A DNA stretch of 64,000 nucleotides, taken from assembly GCA_977017575.1 (NCBI GenBank), contig CDRNVI010000012.1, positions 1,136,653-1,200,652 of the forward strand. The letters are read 5' to 3'. Below are positions 21,525-31,262 of this stretch, piece after piece. This DNA comes from Paramoeba atlantica (Eukaryota; Discosea). The notes beneath the pieces were generated by a model. It did not search any database. It was not told where the DNA came from and was given only the letters and a program-made list of their open reading frames with translations. A program made the translations under genes and the position numbers. The first letter of the stretch is position 1. Every line of letters starts with the position of its first letter.

Positions 21525-22259
21525 ATGATAACTTTCCGTGAGAAAAAAAATCTTTTTGTTGCAATGGAGATGACAATAAGCCATTTTGATGAATTTGGGT
21601 ACATCATTCCTCTTGAGAAGACAGCGGTAAGACTTTATATGAACTTTATTTTATCTTGCATCATACAGTTTTCGAAACTGTTGAAATGTCTACACAGCAC
21701 TCCGTCCAATAAGAAATTGAATGAGTGTTTCCTTCTTATCCATACCACATCGAAATCACGCAACATCGGGTCTATCCTTCGTAGTGCATCGGCATTTGGC
21801 ATCAGGGAAGTTCTTGTTGTGGGCCGCAGAAAGGAAACAAATTTCTTTGGTGCCCATGGCACCCAACGGCGAGCAAATATATCTTTTTTTCATAATTTGG
21901 CAGAAGCAGCTCATTTTTTGCGGGATACACACAAATGTCTAATTGTGGGTGTTGAGATAGCTGAAGGGGCAAAATCCTTGAGTGAATGTTCTCCTTTTTA
22001 CGCGTCAACGTGCTTTATCTTTGGTAATGAAGGCACGGGTCTCTCTGTTGAAGATCGCTCTATTTGCGATTATTTTCTCTACATTCCTCAGACGGGGGAT
22101 GGCACTGCCTCATTGAATGTTGCCACAGCAGCTGGTATCGTGTTATATCATTACAATGTTTTATGGGCACGTCATCCAGAGACCTCACGGAAGGGTGAAA
22201 AATATTTGCTAAATCAAGCAGCAGAGGAACCCATACTGCTAACTGCTAATCCGGATTAG
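21525..22259 (+). CDS. SpoU/TrmH-family RNA 2'-O-methyltransferase
   Basis: 244 residues with the three SPOUT knot motifs: motif 1 RNIGSILRSASAFG (Asn80), motif 2 FIFGNEGTGLS (Glu169) and motif 3 YIPQTGDGTASLNVATAAGI (Ser196, Asn198). These form the trefoil knot that binds S-adenosylmethionine and transfers a methyl group to a ribose of tRNA or rRNA. The glycine-rich 'TGDGTASLNVATA' carries one extra residue compared with the usual 'm.G...SLNVS.A'. Residues 1-60 are less conserved and hold a hydrophobic patch (MNFILSCIIQFSKLL), so the true start could be an internal Met. Substrate and compartment cannot be told; mitochondrial rRNA is possible given the neighbourhood. Confidence 0.88.
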   Translation: MITFREKKNLFVAMEMTISHFDEFGYIIPLEKTAVRLYMNFILSCIIQFSKLLKCLHSTPSNKKLNECFLLIHTTSKSRNIGSILRSASAFGIREVLVVGRRKETNFFGAHGTQRRANISFFHNLAEAAHFLRDTHKCLIVGVEIAEGAKSLSECSPFYASTCFIFGNEGTGLSVEDRSICDYFLYIPQTGDGTASLNVATAAGIVLYHYNVLWARHPETSRKGEKYLLNQAAEEPILLTANPD

Positions 22260-22408
22260 CATTTCTATCACGCTTATAGCATGTCGGGGAAGCAGGTCAC
22301 ATCATGTGACTCCCACGTAGAGTTTTCTATAGCGCTTCCCTTGTTTTAAAACTCGCGAAACAGAATCCGTGATATTTAAGAAGTGGGTAATGGTCAATAG
22401 CATTTGTA

Positions 22409-23553
22409 ACCCGGGGAACGGTATATTATTCAATAACGCTATATTATTCTAATTACACTATATTATTCAAATTAACACTATATTATTCAAATTAACCAGG
22501 GGTCCCTAAAAATTTATAGATTTAGTTTATAGTATTTCAAAAAAAATTATAGTACTATAAATGCCATTTATAGCACTATAAATACTTTAAAGTGTTTGAG
22601 AAACTTTATTTTTAAGGGAGGCTAAAAGGGGTTCAAGAAGCCCAAAATTGTATTGGATGTTGTAAGGGATGATCATCTCGGGGGCCTGGCGTTCGGCTCG
22701 CAGTTCCGTGGTTGAAAACCCTTTTCTGAGATGGTAGCCTCAGGGAGACTCCATGTTGAGGGTGTCAAAAGCTTTCCGAGAACTAGTTGGTCGGCGTCTG
22801 TACCATCAGTGAGATGGCAGTGTCAGGGAAGACCACGAGAAGGTCCCGACCTTGCTCCCCATGTTCAGGGTGTCAAAAGCTTAGTAAGTTATTGATCGTA
22901 CTTTCCCCAGGGACACAGCGCAGTCCCTTCGTAAGAAGCCACTTAAGGTTTAGGTCCTGCAAAGCAGCATTGCTAACCCCATGATTGATTTTCCATAGGA
23001 GGTGTCGCTCAAATTCCTGTAATTGTGGTTTCACGGTGAAGGCATCCAAAGATCCTCGTTCCACACGTTTTTGACGCTGAGTGCTCCGCATCCACTCCTC
23101 AAAATTTAGGTCATGACTTTTAGTTCAAGTGCGTGAGGGCCGAGGAGTAGGAGACTCGAATCCCCTTTTAGCAAAAAAAAGGTTTCTTCGCGCCTGCTTC
23201 GCAGACTTGGCATTCGAAATTATGCGTCAACAATTTTAACAAAGTGTGAAACAACAAACTCCGCCTGGCTTTCGTCGTTCCGTCGCATATTTGGCATTTC
23301 TGAGAAACAAAAAAACTAAAATTTAATATACCAGTTTTTATGTATAGTATTTAAAAGTTTATAGTACTATAAAAGTACTATAATAAAGGTTTTAAAGCTT
23401 TAGGGACCCCTGAAATTAACACTATATTATTCAAATAACGATATATTATTCAAATAACGCTATATTATTCAAATAGAGCCGCATAACACTGTATTATTCA
23501 AATAACACTATATTATTCAAATTCCGATTTGAATAATATACCGTTCCCCGGGT
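22409..23553. mobile_element. Non-autonomous TA-flanked element with 25-bp TIRs (outer element)
   Basis: Perfect 25-bp terminal inverted repeats begin ACCCGGGGAACGGTATATTA and are flanked by TA on both sides (22407-22408 and 23554-23555), the target duplication of the Tc1/mariner superfamily. Inside each end are tandem units of about 20 bp containing CACTATATTATTCAAATTAA, an extension of the TIR motif. No transposase is encoded. It is interrupted by a second element at 22497-23412. The whole lies between the methyltransferase and RRM-like genes, only about 150 bases from each. Confidence 0.9.
22497..23412. mobile_element. hAT-like non-autonomous element nested in the outer element
   Basis: 916 bp with perfect 14-bp TIRs CAGGGGTCCCTAAA, flanked by an exact 8-bp target duplication AAATTAAC (22489-22496 and 23413-23420). 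CAGGG ends and 8-bp duplications define hAT elements. Subterminal inverted segments (GCTAAAAGGGG near 22620, CCCCTTTTAGC near 23160) and several TATAGTACTATA palindromes add foldback structure. The middle holds two copies of a segment with AGGGTGTCAAAAGCTT. No transposase remains. The duplicated target is itself part of the outer element's tandem repeat, so this insertion is younger. Confidence 0.92.
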
Positions 23554-23706
23554 TATATTGCGGTGTTTTTCATGCGTTTTTTCTATTTTGTATCTTTTTA
23601 TCAGTAACATAGTCACAGCATCTATCTATAGTACCGGTACGTACAGATCTACGTGGTATTTTTAAGTAAAACTTAAACAAGATGAAAACATAAACAAGAA
23701 TCCACC

Positions 23707-24606
23707 ATGAAAGAACAGAAAAGGAAGCGTTTTGGGTCCGTTCAAAACCGGACGACATCGTTCAAGTTACAGGGCGCAGAAAAGGTTAAATGCTCAACAC
23801 TTCATCATACAGAAAAGCAGAGCAATCCAACTATTACGTGCAGTACCATTGCAACCTGTGCTGAGCAAGAAGTTCGGCGGAAATATCAACAAATGTTAAA
23901 TATTTTGCGGCAACAGCATGGGACAGAAAACTCATTCAATTTGCTAACAAATCCCTTGAATCAGGAGTCCAGGAAAAGTCCCTTGCTACTTATTACTGGA
24001 CTTCCTTGGTACGTCTCTGAAAGGAAAGTCGTGTACGAATTAAGTATTCATTGCAAACCGCTCAAGTTATATTTTTATTGTGAAAGCAGCAGTGGCGTTT
24101 CTCTTGGATGCGTTTTAGTTGCATGTGCAGAGCCAGAAGTTCTATACAATGTGTACTCAATTATGAAGTGTAATTTCGAAGCTCCTACTTCCATCCATAT
24201 TTTATATCTCCCATCAGATAGCTATAATTCCAGCAAGAAGAATGTTGCAAACAAGTTGAATGATAATCATGAATCCAATACACACATATCTACGAGTGAG
24301 GTGTGCACCTCGTTGGGCCCAACCTTGCTTCCACCATCAGAACTGCTGGAGAACACTGTTCCTCTCACAAAAGTAGGTGAAGCAGAGCGGAATGACTACG
24401 AAGGTAATGATTCACAAAGATCAAGCTCAGTTTTATTCCCGCCAAGTCAATTGACTCGTATAGAGTGTGGCGGAATGGGAATAAAAGGGTGGGAATTTCG
24501 AACGCCATGCCCTTCTATTCCGAACACAGCACATTCTACAGGGTATCGTTCTCTTCAAACTTTGCAAAGAAGAATTTTAGTATGGAATGAAAGGACACCA
24601 CAATGA
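23707..24606 (+). CDS. Putative RRM-like RNA-binding protein
   Basis: 299 residues. Around residues 96-160 the pattern LLLITGLPWYVSERKVVYEL, then a 'LKLYFYCESSSGVSLGCVLV' strand pair and 'AEPEVLYNVYSIMKCNFEA', has the beta-alpha-beta-beta-alpha-beta layout of an RRM with RNP2 = LLITGL and a degenerate RNP1; CFIm68-type RRMs look similar. The rest is hydrophilic and Ser/Asn-rich, with no other domain. The basic start (MKEQKRKRFG) could be a nuclear signal. This is a weak homology by pattern only; an alternative is an unrelated alpha/beta domain. The gene starts about 150 bases downstream of the outer transposon end, which may carry part of its upstream processing signals. Confidence 0.4.
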   Translation: MKEQKRKRFGSVQNRTTSFKLQGAEKVKCSTLHHTEKQSNPTITCSTIATCAEQEVRRKYQQMLNILRQQHGTENSFNLLTNPLNQESRKSPLLLITGLPWYVSERKVVYELSIHCKPLKLYFYCESSSGVSLGCVLVACAEPEVLYNVYSIMKCNFEAPTSIHILYLPSDSYNSSKKNVANKLNDNHESNTHISTSEVCTSLGPTLLPPSELLENTVPLTKVGEAERNDYEGNDSQRSSSVLFPPSQLTRIECGGMGIKGWEFRTPCPSIPNTAHSTGYRSLQTLQRRILVWNERTPQ

Positions 24607-24864
24607 AATTCTGTTCTTTTTAAACTTTGGATATAAGATTTTTCGTAGTTTGGAGTCTTAGTCTATTCCCTGGAGATCGGCAAACTTTCGAAATCCCTGT
24701 ACAAGTGTGGGAGGTAGGGATATTCGTATAATTTCGTAAGTACACGTCTTAAAATGAGTATAGTATAATATTATTTATATTGAAAAAACTGTAGTGTTGT
24801 ACACTAAAGAAAGGAACACTTTCTTATTTAAATGGCACCTACATGACACACGGACGTCTGTTCA

Positions 24865-27294
24865 ATGAGTTTTAGATTTATTGCGTTTCGCGGTCTTCGC
24901 ACGGATACAGCAACGAAGCCTCCACTCAACATTGATAGCATTCTTCGGCGTTGTTCCGAAATACAAACCTCGGATCAAGCAGTTTCGATGCTCCAACTCT
25001 ATATGAGCGGCAACGGGTCAAATGGGGACGTGTTAAAGAAAAAGAAGACGATCTTTACGATTGTACAACGTCTCCCTGTCTCTGCACGTGGAGATTTGTT
25101 GGCTTCATATCTTACTCAACTTGGTTTGGTCCAACACGATGTCTTTTGCTCCCTTGAATGTCACGTGGGCCCCCTGGCTTTGATAGCTCAGATACGCATT
25201 TGTCAGGATGTCGAAGATCTCAAAATATTATGGAATCGTCTGTGTGCGTTTCTTCGAAAACAAGAATCACCAAAAGTATTGGACCATTTACACCACAATG
25301 TACGTAATAAAAGCACATTCTATTTCCTCTCCGATGAGAAAAAATCGCTTTCACACAGCTCAACGAACATCGAAAGCTCCGGGTTTTCTTCCGTCAAAAC
25401 GGAATCTGTTGTCGAAGCCTTCAGTCATATTTTTGATATAGTTCTACGTCAACATCAACATGATCTTTCTTTGGAGTTGATTGACGATTTTTATAATCTA
25501 TTTTGTACTAGGCTTTCTGAAATCTCTCTGCAAAATCTTGTTACGTCCTTCACAGAGCACGTAGTTTACGACATGATGACTGAAGGAATTTCACCCCAAA
25601 AGGTGGAATATGTTGCACGCCGCATTCTGCCATCCTCCAAGAACAGTTCTGACATCCCAGGGAAACAGCCGAAATATTTACAGGACGACAATGTGAAAAC
25701 GACGAATTCACATGAGCGTATATCAGGCATCGAAAATAATGAGAATATGCTTCGACCTAGAACTCTTTCAATGTTCTTTCTTTTGCAAGGGTACACTAAT
25801 CAAATAGACCGACTTGAAGAACTTTGGGATCTGTGCCGTCTCCGAGGTCTTTTGCTACCGACAAAACCGGTTTGCCTTTCCATTGTAAATGGTTGTCGTT
25901 TTCTTCTTGGGGGCTATTCACTGAATGCGGAGATAAGAGATCAGTCGCGTATCCCCCGTGTGATGGATATACTCCACGATTTGTACCAAATATTACGTTC
26001 TTCTGAGCAGAACCGTTTGGATTCAAAGGATTTCGATGAATTCTTGTGCTCCCTTATAGACGCTTTAAGCGATATTCAAGAATTTTCTGTTAAATTAAAA
26101 AGAGTTGCATATAGAGATTCAAAAAAGGTTGCACCTTTAGTCAATTTAGAGCAGAACTATAGCACCGCAATAAACTTTCTGTCCGAAATATTTCTTGACA
26201 ACGAGTTTGTACGCCGTCTTTCTCGCGAATATTATCTACGATTGCTACGAACTCTGGGGATTTCTGATTACGACAAATGGGCTTTACGCATTCTCGAAGA
26301 GATACGTCGACAAGGATACGTATTTAGCACAGTAAAGGAACGTGGGTGGCTCTTGCAGGCATTGCAATGGCGTTCCATTCCTTCCAAAAAGCTGAACCCT
26401 TCCGCGGTGCAGGCGAAGTCAATTGCTCTGCCTTCAAAATTGCCTGCAAGCTCTACGTACACTTCTATAAGACTTCCTGTGATACCTTCATTTACGTGTA
26501 TTGACGGAATTCTGCTTGATCAGGAGGCCCCATGCCGAAATGCCAGACGTCCGTACACTTCGGAGGACCCTTTCCGCTCTACCTCCGGGGTAGACAAAGA
26601 TGACTTGAGACTTACAACGTTACTAGCGCAATATTACTTGCGCGCCGCAATACGATGCGGCCTGTGGTACGGAATACGCGCGCAAAAGCAAATTGGCAAC
26701 GCTACATGTACATCTTTAGAGGGCCACATTCGTACTCTTTTGCTAGAAATGCGAAACACACATCCCTACCTCACCACCCGCATGCTTCGGCAATTGCGAA
26801 TGAATTGCGATAAATTACAGTCCAGTACGGATCCCACTGAGAAGGGCTGGACTCCTTTCTCAGTGTTTGCGAAGTGGAAGCATGAACTCGAAAAGCAATT
26901 AATAGCAGACTCTTCTATCCAAAAAACTACGGAAACACCGGAACTGGTCGACAGTTGCACTACACTGACGCTCAGTGATAAGATCTTGAGTCATAAACAG
27001 AATAGTGGAAATATGTCGCCGACAAACGCGTTGTTGATGTCATTCGGAGATGAAATTGTCTTGTGCTCTCTTTGGGCTTCTAGGCAGCTTGACGCTTCTC
27101 GTAGCATGGCACAACACTTTGCCAAGAAGACTGTTTCTCCGTCAAAGATGCCAAATAAGATAATTTTAGAATCAGAACCGAACAAATTCGACCAGCTTTT
27201 GCTCCATTGTTTAAGAAAGCAAACGGAAGATTTGCTATTTATTTGGAGTTCCAAAGTTCTTAACGGTTTCTTACGAGACGAAAATTTTAAATAA
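24865..27294 (+). CDS. Mitochondrial helical-repeat (PPR-like) protein
   Basis: 809 residues. The N-terminus MSFRFIAFRGLRTDTATKPP is basic and amphipathic, typical of a matrix-targeting peptide. The remainder is mostly helical with PPR-like pairs, for example TLSMFFLLQGYTNQIDRLEELWDLCR followed by LLLPTKPVCLSIVNGCRF, the 'a-helix/b-helix' arrangement with a conserved 'G....l..lw....' turn. No catalytic motif is visible. Ser-rich linkers occur around 150-190 and 245-300. I infer a mitoribosomal or mitochondrial mRNA-processing PPR protein; the precise orthologue is not recognised. The start is the first in-frame ATG and agrees with the presequence. Confidence 0.55.
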   Translation: MSFRFIAFRGLRTDTATKPPLNIDSILRRCSEIQTSDQAVSMLQLYMSGNGSNGDVLKKKKTIFTIVQRLPVSARGDLLASYLTQLGLVQHDVFCSLECHVGPLALIAQIRICQDVEDLKILWNRLCAFLRKQESPKVLDHLHHNVRNKSTFYFLSDEKKSLSHSSTNIESSGFSSVKTESVVEAFSHIFDIVLRQHQHDLSLELIDDFYNLFCTRLSEISLQNLVTSFTEHVVYDMMTEGISPQKVEYVARRILPSSKNSSDIPGKQPKYLQDDNVKTTNSHERISGIENNENMLRPRTLSMFFLLQGYTNQIDRLEELWDLCRLRGLLLPTKPVCLSIVNGCRFLLGGYSLNAEIRDQSRIPRVMDILHDLYQILRSSEQNRLDSKDFDEFLCSLIDALSDIQEFSVKLKRVAYRDSKKVAPLVNLEQNYSTAINFLSEIFLDNEFVRRLSREYYLRLLRTLGISDYDKWALRILEEIRRQGYVFSTVKERGWLLQALQWRSIPSKKLNPSAVQAKSIALPSKLPASSTYTSIRLPVIPSFTCIDGILLDQEAPCRNARRPYTSEDPFRSTSGVDKDDLRLTTLLAQYYLRAAIRCGLWYGIRAQKQIGNATCTSLEGHIRTLLLEMRNTHPYLTTRMLRQLRMNCDKLQSSTDPTEKGWTPFSVFAKWKHELEKQLIADSSIQKTTETPELVDSCTTLTLSDKILSHKQNSGNMSPTNALLMSFGDEIVLCSLWASRQLDASRSMAQHFAKKTVSPSKMPNKIILESEPNKFDQLLLHCLRKQTEDLLFIWSSKVLNGFLRDENFK

Positions 27295-27892
27295 TTATTT
27301 TATTAACAAATATTTTAAGCGTTCTGCTGCCTTGTTTCTACAAATATTTTTGAAACATTAATTCGCACCTCTAGGTCCAAAGGACACTTTGGAGTGAAAC
27401 CTAAAGTTTTATTCCACCCACTATCTTAGCTTTGCTAGGGACTCTTGCCGCGTAACTTTTTGTCCTCACTCTAAGCGTTGCTTTCTACCAAAACCGGGCA
27501 ACGCTAGGATACGGGGGGTAAATCTAAGATTGGTAGGGAAGGTGTCCAGAAAACATGTGGAGGACAGTAACAGATGCCTATGTCACTTTCTCACAGCTAT
27601 GGCGCCATTCGATTCGACGGCTATTGTGCCGTTCAAAGACGCAATGCGCAGATACTGCATGCTGCAAAATGAAACTGGTCAGTCTACGACGTGCAAACGG
27701 GTGTAATCAATTTTGGAATGTAATAATCTTAATAGCGATACAGTGTTCCCTAGTTTTGATTTCATCATGCAATTGTTGTAAAGCAATTAAGGAACAATTA
27801 AGGGGGTTTACATAACGTCATCTGCATTGACGTTCTTCCATCAAAACGGAAAAGCAAAACTATTTTTTACGTTACCTTTCTTCTTAATCCGA
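27295..27892. other. Gene-poor region upstream of an LRR gene
   Basis: About 600 bases. A short frame (27555-27815) encodes a Cys-rich hydrophobic peptide but starts at GTG and shows no family signature, so I do not call it. No RNA gene recognised. Confidence 0.45.
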
Positions 27893-28531
27893 ATGCACAT
27901 TTTTTGTCCCACTTGCCGAGTGTACAAAGCTCATGGCGCTGACGAGAGCTCTACTTCACCTTTGATCCGACCGGGACGTATTCGTGGAGCCGCCCTACCG
28001 GCGCAATATGCCTTGCACCTGTTCATCCGGAACATCTCCAACCCCCATCCCACGTGGAGGGCCGATGCTCCGCCTTCATCGTGGCACGGAGTCGAAGTCG
28101 ACTTTAACACAGAATCTGTACGTAGCCTCACTTGGATCAATTTAGGCTTACAGGGAATGCTTCCCTGGTGTGACTGCCCACCCGCACTGGAAAAGTTGAA
28201 TTTTTGTCGCAATGAGCTCAGCGGCTCCGTTGATTTTGCTGAACTTCCCGCCAAACTGCGCTTGTTTGCGATTTCGATTAATATGTTTAGCGGGGAGCTC
28301 TGTTTTGAGGGAATACCGCCCTCGATAAAGGTATTACAACTGAGTTCAAACCGGTTTTATGGAAAAGTTGATCTTAGTCCTCTGCTTGGGAGACCGATTC
28401 GCCTAGATCTCAGTCAAAATTTTCTTACGGATATTTTTCCTAAAGTATCCTTCTCCGGTATAACAATTGGAGTACAATGTAATGAACAGATACATAATTT
28501 CTGTTTTTCGGTATCTACTTCTTTTGTATGA
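27893..28531 (+). CDS. Short LRR family protein
   Basis: 212 residues from the first ATG. The family cap is recognisable (FIRNISNPHPTW...SSWHGVEV) but its two cysteines are gone, so the usual disulfide cannot form. About five 23-residue LRRs follow (LEKLNFCRNELSGSVDF, LRLFAISINMFSGELCF and so on), then the family-type tail. A Cys pair near the start (CPTC) and a hydrophobic leader exist only if translation begins upstream at a non-ATG codon. The gene borders the 28.7-33.8 kb transposon island. Function unknown. Confidence 0.75.
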   Translation: MHIFCPTCRVYKAHGADESSTSPLIRPGRIRGAALPAQYALHLFIRNISNPHPTWRADAPPSSWHGVEVDFNTESVRSLTWINLGLQGMLPWCDCPPALEKLNFCRNELSGSVDFAELPAKLRLFAISINMFSGELCFEGIPPSIKVLQLSSNRFYGKVDLSPLLGRPIRLDLSQNFLTDIFPKVSFSGITIGVQCNEQIHNFCFSVSTSFV

Positions 28532-28895
28532 TATACATACTATACTGCTTCTGTATGACTTTGGGAATTACCAGAAGAAAAGGATCACTGAAATTGAGTG
28601 ACTGAACCCTATATACATGTATGCACTGAAAATGGCCGTCTATCCTCCTGAATGCAGTCACACTATTTAGCAGTATTGTTTCCATAATTTTAATTAAGAA
28701 GGGAGGCAACTGGCTAATCTGCCGTATTCTTCCATATTCTGCCGATCGCTGTCCTATTCGGCCTCAGAGGTCAAAAAAATTTATCGAATCCAAAAACCTT
28801 TTTGCGGTTCACTTTCGAATTCTGCCATATTCTGTCAATCACCACAGACGCGTTGCCCCCCCTCTAAGTTCCGCACTGTACGTGTATCTAATTTA

Positions 28896-30143
28896 CAGTG
28901 GTCGTCACTATTCTCAGAATCCGTAATTGAACATTGAAAGGATTTTTTGATTCTCATTCTCATTTTCGCGACTATTCCCATTTTCGTGTTGATTTTGCCG
29001 TTGAACGTTGACAATAAATAGAAAAGAAGTAGAAAAAAATCTTTGGGTCACCTGCACTCAAACTGTACTCAAAAATACGTTTTTTCAAAACAAATGTTCC
29101 CTTCGACCAAATTTCCTTTCAAAGTCGTTCTGAGCGCTATCCACTGTGCGTGCGCTGGCCAAATGAAGTAGAATACAAGCTTGTAATGTCGCACGATCCC
29201 GAGTCTTTACCAATTTCCAGTGGGTAAGATCCATCATTCTTCCTTCTTGCTCCGTAACTGTTACGAACCAGTAGCCTGTTACGTGCTGACGCCTCCCACG
29301 GTTGTACTTACATTTTCCAATAAACGTTTCGTCAACCTGCATCCGGGCAAATTTTTAGTTTGAAGTCTTCTCCTGATGCGGGGCTGCGTTGCCAAGCGCT
29401 CGAATAATTTTCTGCACCACCTTCCGTTGCACTCCACGGTTCTGGTAAATCTGCCCAGTACACAAATGGTTTGCGGCGTCTGCCCAAAGAAGTTCGTGTG
29501 AAGAGGATCGGAGAGAATTTGCTAATTCGGGCCCGACACAGGCTTCTCTCATTCGGAAGACGGTGTTGGCAAACCATCATGTCGGGCTTTCCTGGCACAT
29601 ATTGGAGATAGTCCGCCCCATGGAAGTAGCACGCGGCATTTTCAAACAGGCCATGTGATCTCATCCAGGTTATGGCATCCTCGCCTTGCGGAACACAGCC
29701 AATGCTTCGCCACCCCCGAACACAAACAAATCTGGTACACCCCGAGCAAAGTCGTCTCGCTCGCAAATTTCGCCATACTCTATTTTGAACAACGGGTTGA
29801 GTACGAGGTTTCGGATTATTTCCATACAATGCTGTCTCATGTGGAACACGCTCTATGACACGATCAAACGCCTCAAGGAACATCATTATGAGTCGATCGG
29901 CCTCATTAATTGAGTCGGTCGTGTTCATTTTGGTCTTCTGGCGGGTACAATAGGTGTCCCTAGGTATAATAAACCGGACTGTGGTTTACAAATTTTTGCC
30001 CAAATTGCACAACAGGGTCCCTTTTGATCCATTCTCATTCTCATTTTCAAGGCCCTTTTTGAGCTGAACGTTGACACGATAATTTGTCATTCTTGAGAGG
30101 GTCATTCTCATTTTCGTGACTGTCATATTGGTGACGATCACTG
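28896..30143. mobile_element. Composite element: pogo-like termini around a Merlin-like coding relic
   Basis: Ends are CAGTGGTCGTCAC and its inverted partner with one mismatch, flanked by TA on both sides. The subterminal motif GTTGAACGTTGACA occurs near the left end and a close variant near the right; its complement occurs at both ends of the pogo-like element at 54.3-57.2 kb, so the termini belong to one family. The interior, however, encodes a Merlin/IS1016-type transposase relic on the minus strand. Either a Merlin element jumped into a pogo-type MITE, or the two have recombined. Exact inner borders are not resolved. Confidence 0.65.
29085..29928 (-). pseudogene. Merlin (IS1016/ISXO2-like) DDE transposase relic
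   Basis: Two overlapping minus-strand frames cover the start and middle of a Merlin transposase. The first has a Cys-rich N-terminal region (CQHRLPNERSLCRARIS, then LFARTSL), the zinc-ribbon area preceding the catalytic core. The second holds QVDETFIGKCKYNRGRRQH, where VDE carries the first catalytic Asp. At least one frameshift separates them (around 29330-29520) and the C-terminal catalytic half is missing, so the protein cannot be active. Its match to the transposase at 37.6-38.7 kb (VDETYIGRRLHNRGRK) shows the same family. Confidence 0.8.
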
Positions 30144-30172
30144 TAGCTGTTTTTAAAATATACAGGGGTGGG

Positions 30173-30357
30173 CATTCATGCGTGATATTTCGCCGGTAAC
30201 AACCGTAAAAGTAGTGGGAACGGTGTGGTGTGTGTACGCCACGAAAGCAGTACGCTTAGCGTACTCCCGGTATCACGTATGCACATTCCAAAACCCCTTG
30301 AGCGCGCTTGGGCTTTGACGAGGTGAAGAGAAACCATGCATTACACATCACTTTCCC
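30173..30357 (-). repeat. Dispersed repeat family A, copy 2 (partial)
   Basis: Shares about 180 bases with copies at 11403-11637 and 30635-30874, including the segment that reads MCNAWFLFTSS on the minus strand. It lacks the end that encodes the basic RKGRKNR tail. Confidence 0.8.
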
Positions 30358-30390
30358 TATTATCATCAGTCCTTTCTGGACTTTCTGTAT

Positions 30391-30488
30391 GTCCTTTCTT
30401 TTCTTGTGATGAGTCTTACGCTTCTCAGGCAACCCTCTTCTGAGTAACCTGAAGAAAATGAGCACCGAACCCATATATGCACCTGAAA
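30391..30488. repeat. Dispersed repeat B, copy 1
   Basis: Nearly identical to 32194-32289 over about 95 bases (GATGAGTCTTACGCTTCTCA to CCATATATGCACCTGAAA). It lies directly beside repeat A copy 2 and may be part of the same larger unit. Confidence 0.85.
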
Positions 30489-30634
30489 GTCACTATCTTT
30501 GCTCTAAAATGCAGTTATACAAATTGGGTCTATGCTGCATTTTTCAATTCTACATTATTTATTTTTTCTCCTACTCAAAATGCTTGCTTGTTTTTCACCA
30601 CAACCTGTGCAGTACCTTTCAAAATTATTTGTCT

Positions 30635-30874
30635 CATCGGTTCTTACGACCTTTGCGAAGTCGCGCCGCTTCAGAGATGAGATATTCCTGAACATTCATG
30701 CGTGATACTTCGCCGGTAACAACCGTAAAAGTAGTGGAAACGGTGTGGCGTGCGTACGCCACGAAAGCAGTACGCTTAGCGTACTCCCGGTACCACGTAT
30801 GCACATTCCAAATCCCCTTCAGCCTCTTGGGCCATGACGAGGTGAAGAGAAACCATGCATTACACATCACTTTC
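30635..30874 (-). repeat. Dispersed repeat family A, copy 3 (open frame)
   Basis: The most intact copy. The minus-strand frame is open through the repeat and ends just after a basic RLRKGRKNR tail. Base differences from copy 1 are concentrated at positions that leave the peptide similar, which suggests past coding constraint. Protein family not recognised. Confidence 0.75.
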
Positions 30875-30941
30875 CATATTCGTTTCCGTCTAATGTAATA
30901 ATCTTTTAGAATATACCACATTCCGCTTTAACACTTCTGTA

Positions 30942-31097
30942 AAAGGGGGGTTCGTCTACGTATTATTAACAACCATCTACTATTAACAATGGTACTATTT
31001 CATCTATTAACATTCATCTATTATTACCAAACATTATTATTATTAATAATAATATTATTAACAAAAAAGTTTGTTAATAATAGACGAACCCCCCCTT
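30942..31097. mobile_element. MITE with TTCGTCTA...TTGTTAATAA inverted ends
   Basis: About 156 bp. The left end reads AAAGGGGGGTTCGTCTA followed by TATTATTAACAA; the right end is its inverted complement with one A/G-run difference. TA dinucleotides lie at both borders. The centre is a run of TTATTA repeats. No coding capacity, typical of a Tc1/mariner-type MITE. Confidence 0.85.
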
Positions 31098-31262
31098 TAG
31101 CTAGGTACCATTGCCTGGGGCAATGTTATGATGTTCCATGCGTTTTTTAGCGTCTCCCCCCCCTAAAAATTTTGTAGACTCCGGAAAAATGAATCAATTT
31201 TCTTTTTCAAAATTTTGACGTAACTTTAATTACATCTTCTTCCATTATTACGGTTTCCGCCA

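Noticed and set aside
23128-23170. tRNA-like GACTCGAATCCCC segment
   Set aside because: No matching T-stem, D-arm or anticodon arm; the bases are explained as the subterminal inverted repeat of the hAT-like element.
22434-23528. CRISPR-like array of CACTATATTATTCAA units
   Set aside because: Units are contiguous with tiny linkers rather than unique spacers, and are extensions of a transposon TIR in a eukaryote.
27555-27815. 86-codon Cys-rich hydrophobic frame
   Set aside because: Starts at GTG, has no homologous signature and lies in a repeat-like gap; too little support.
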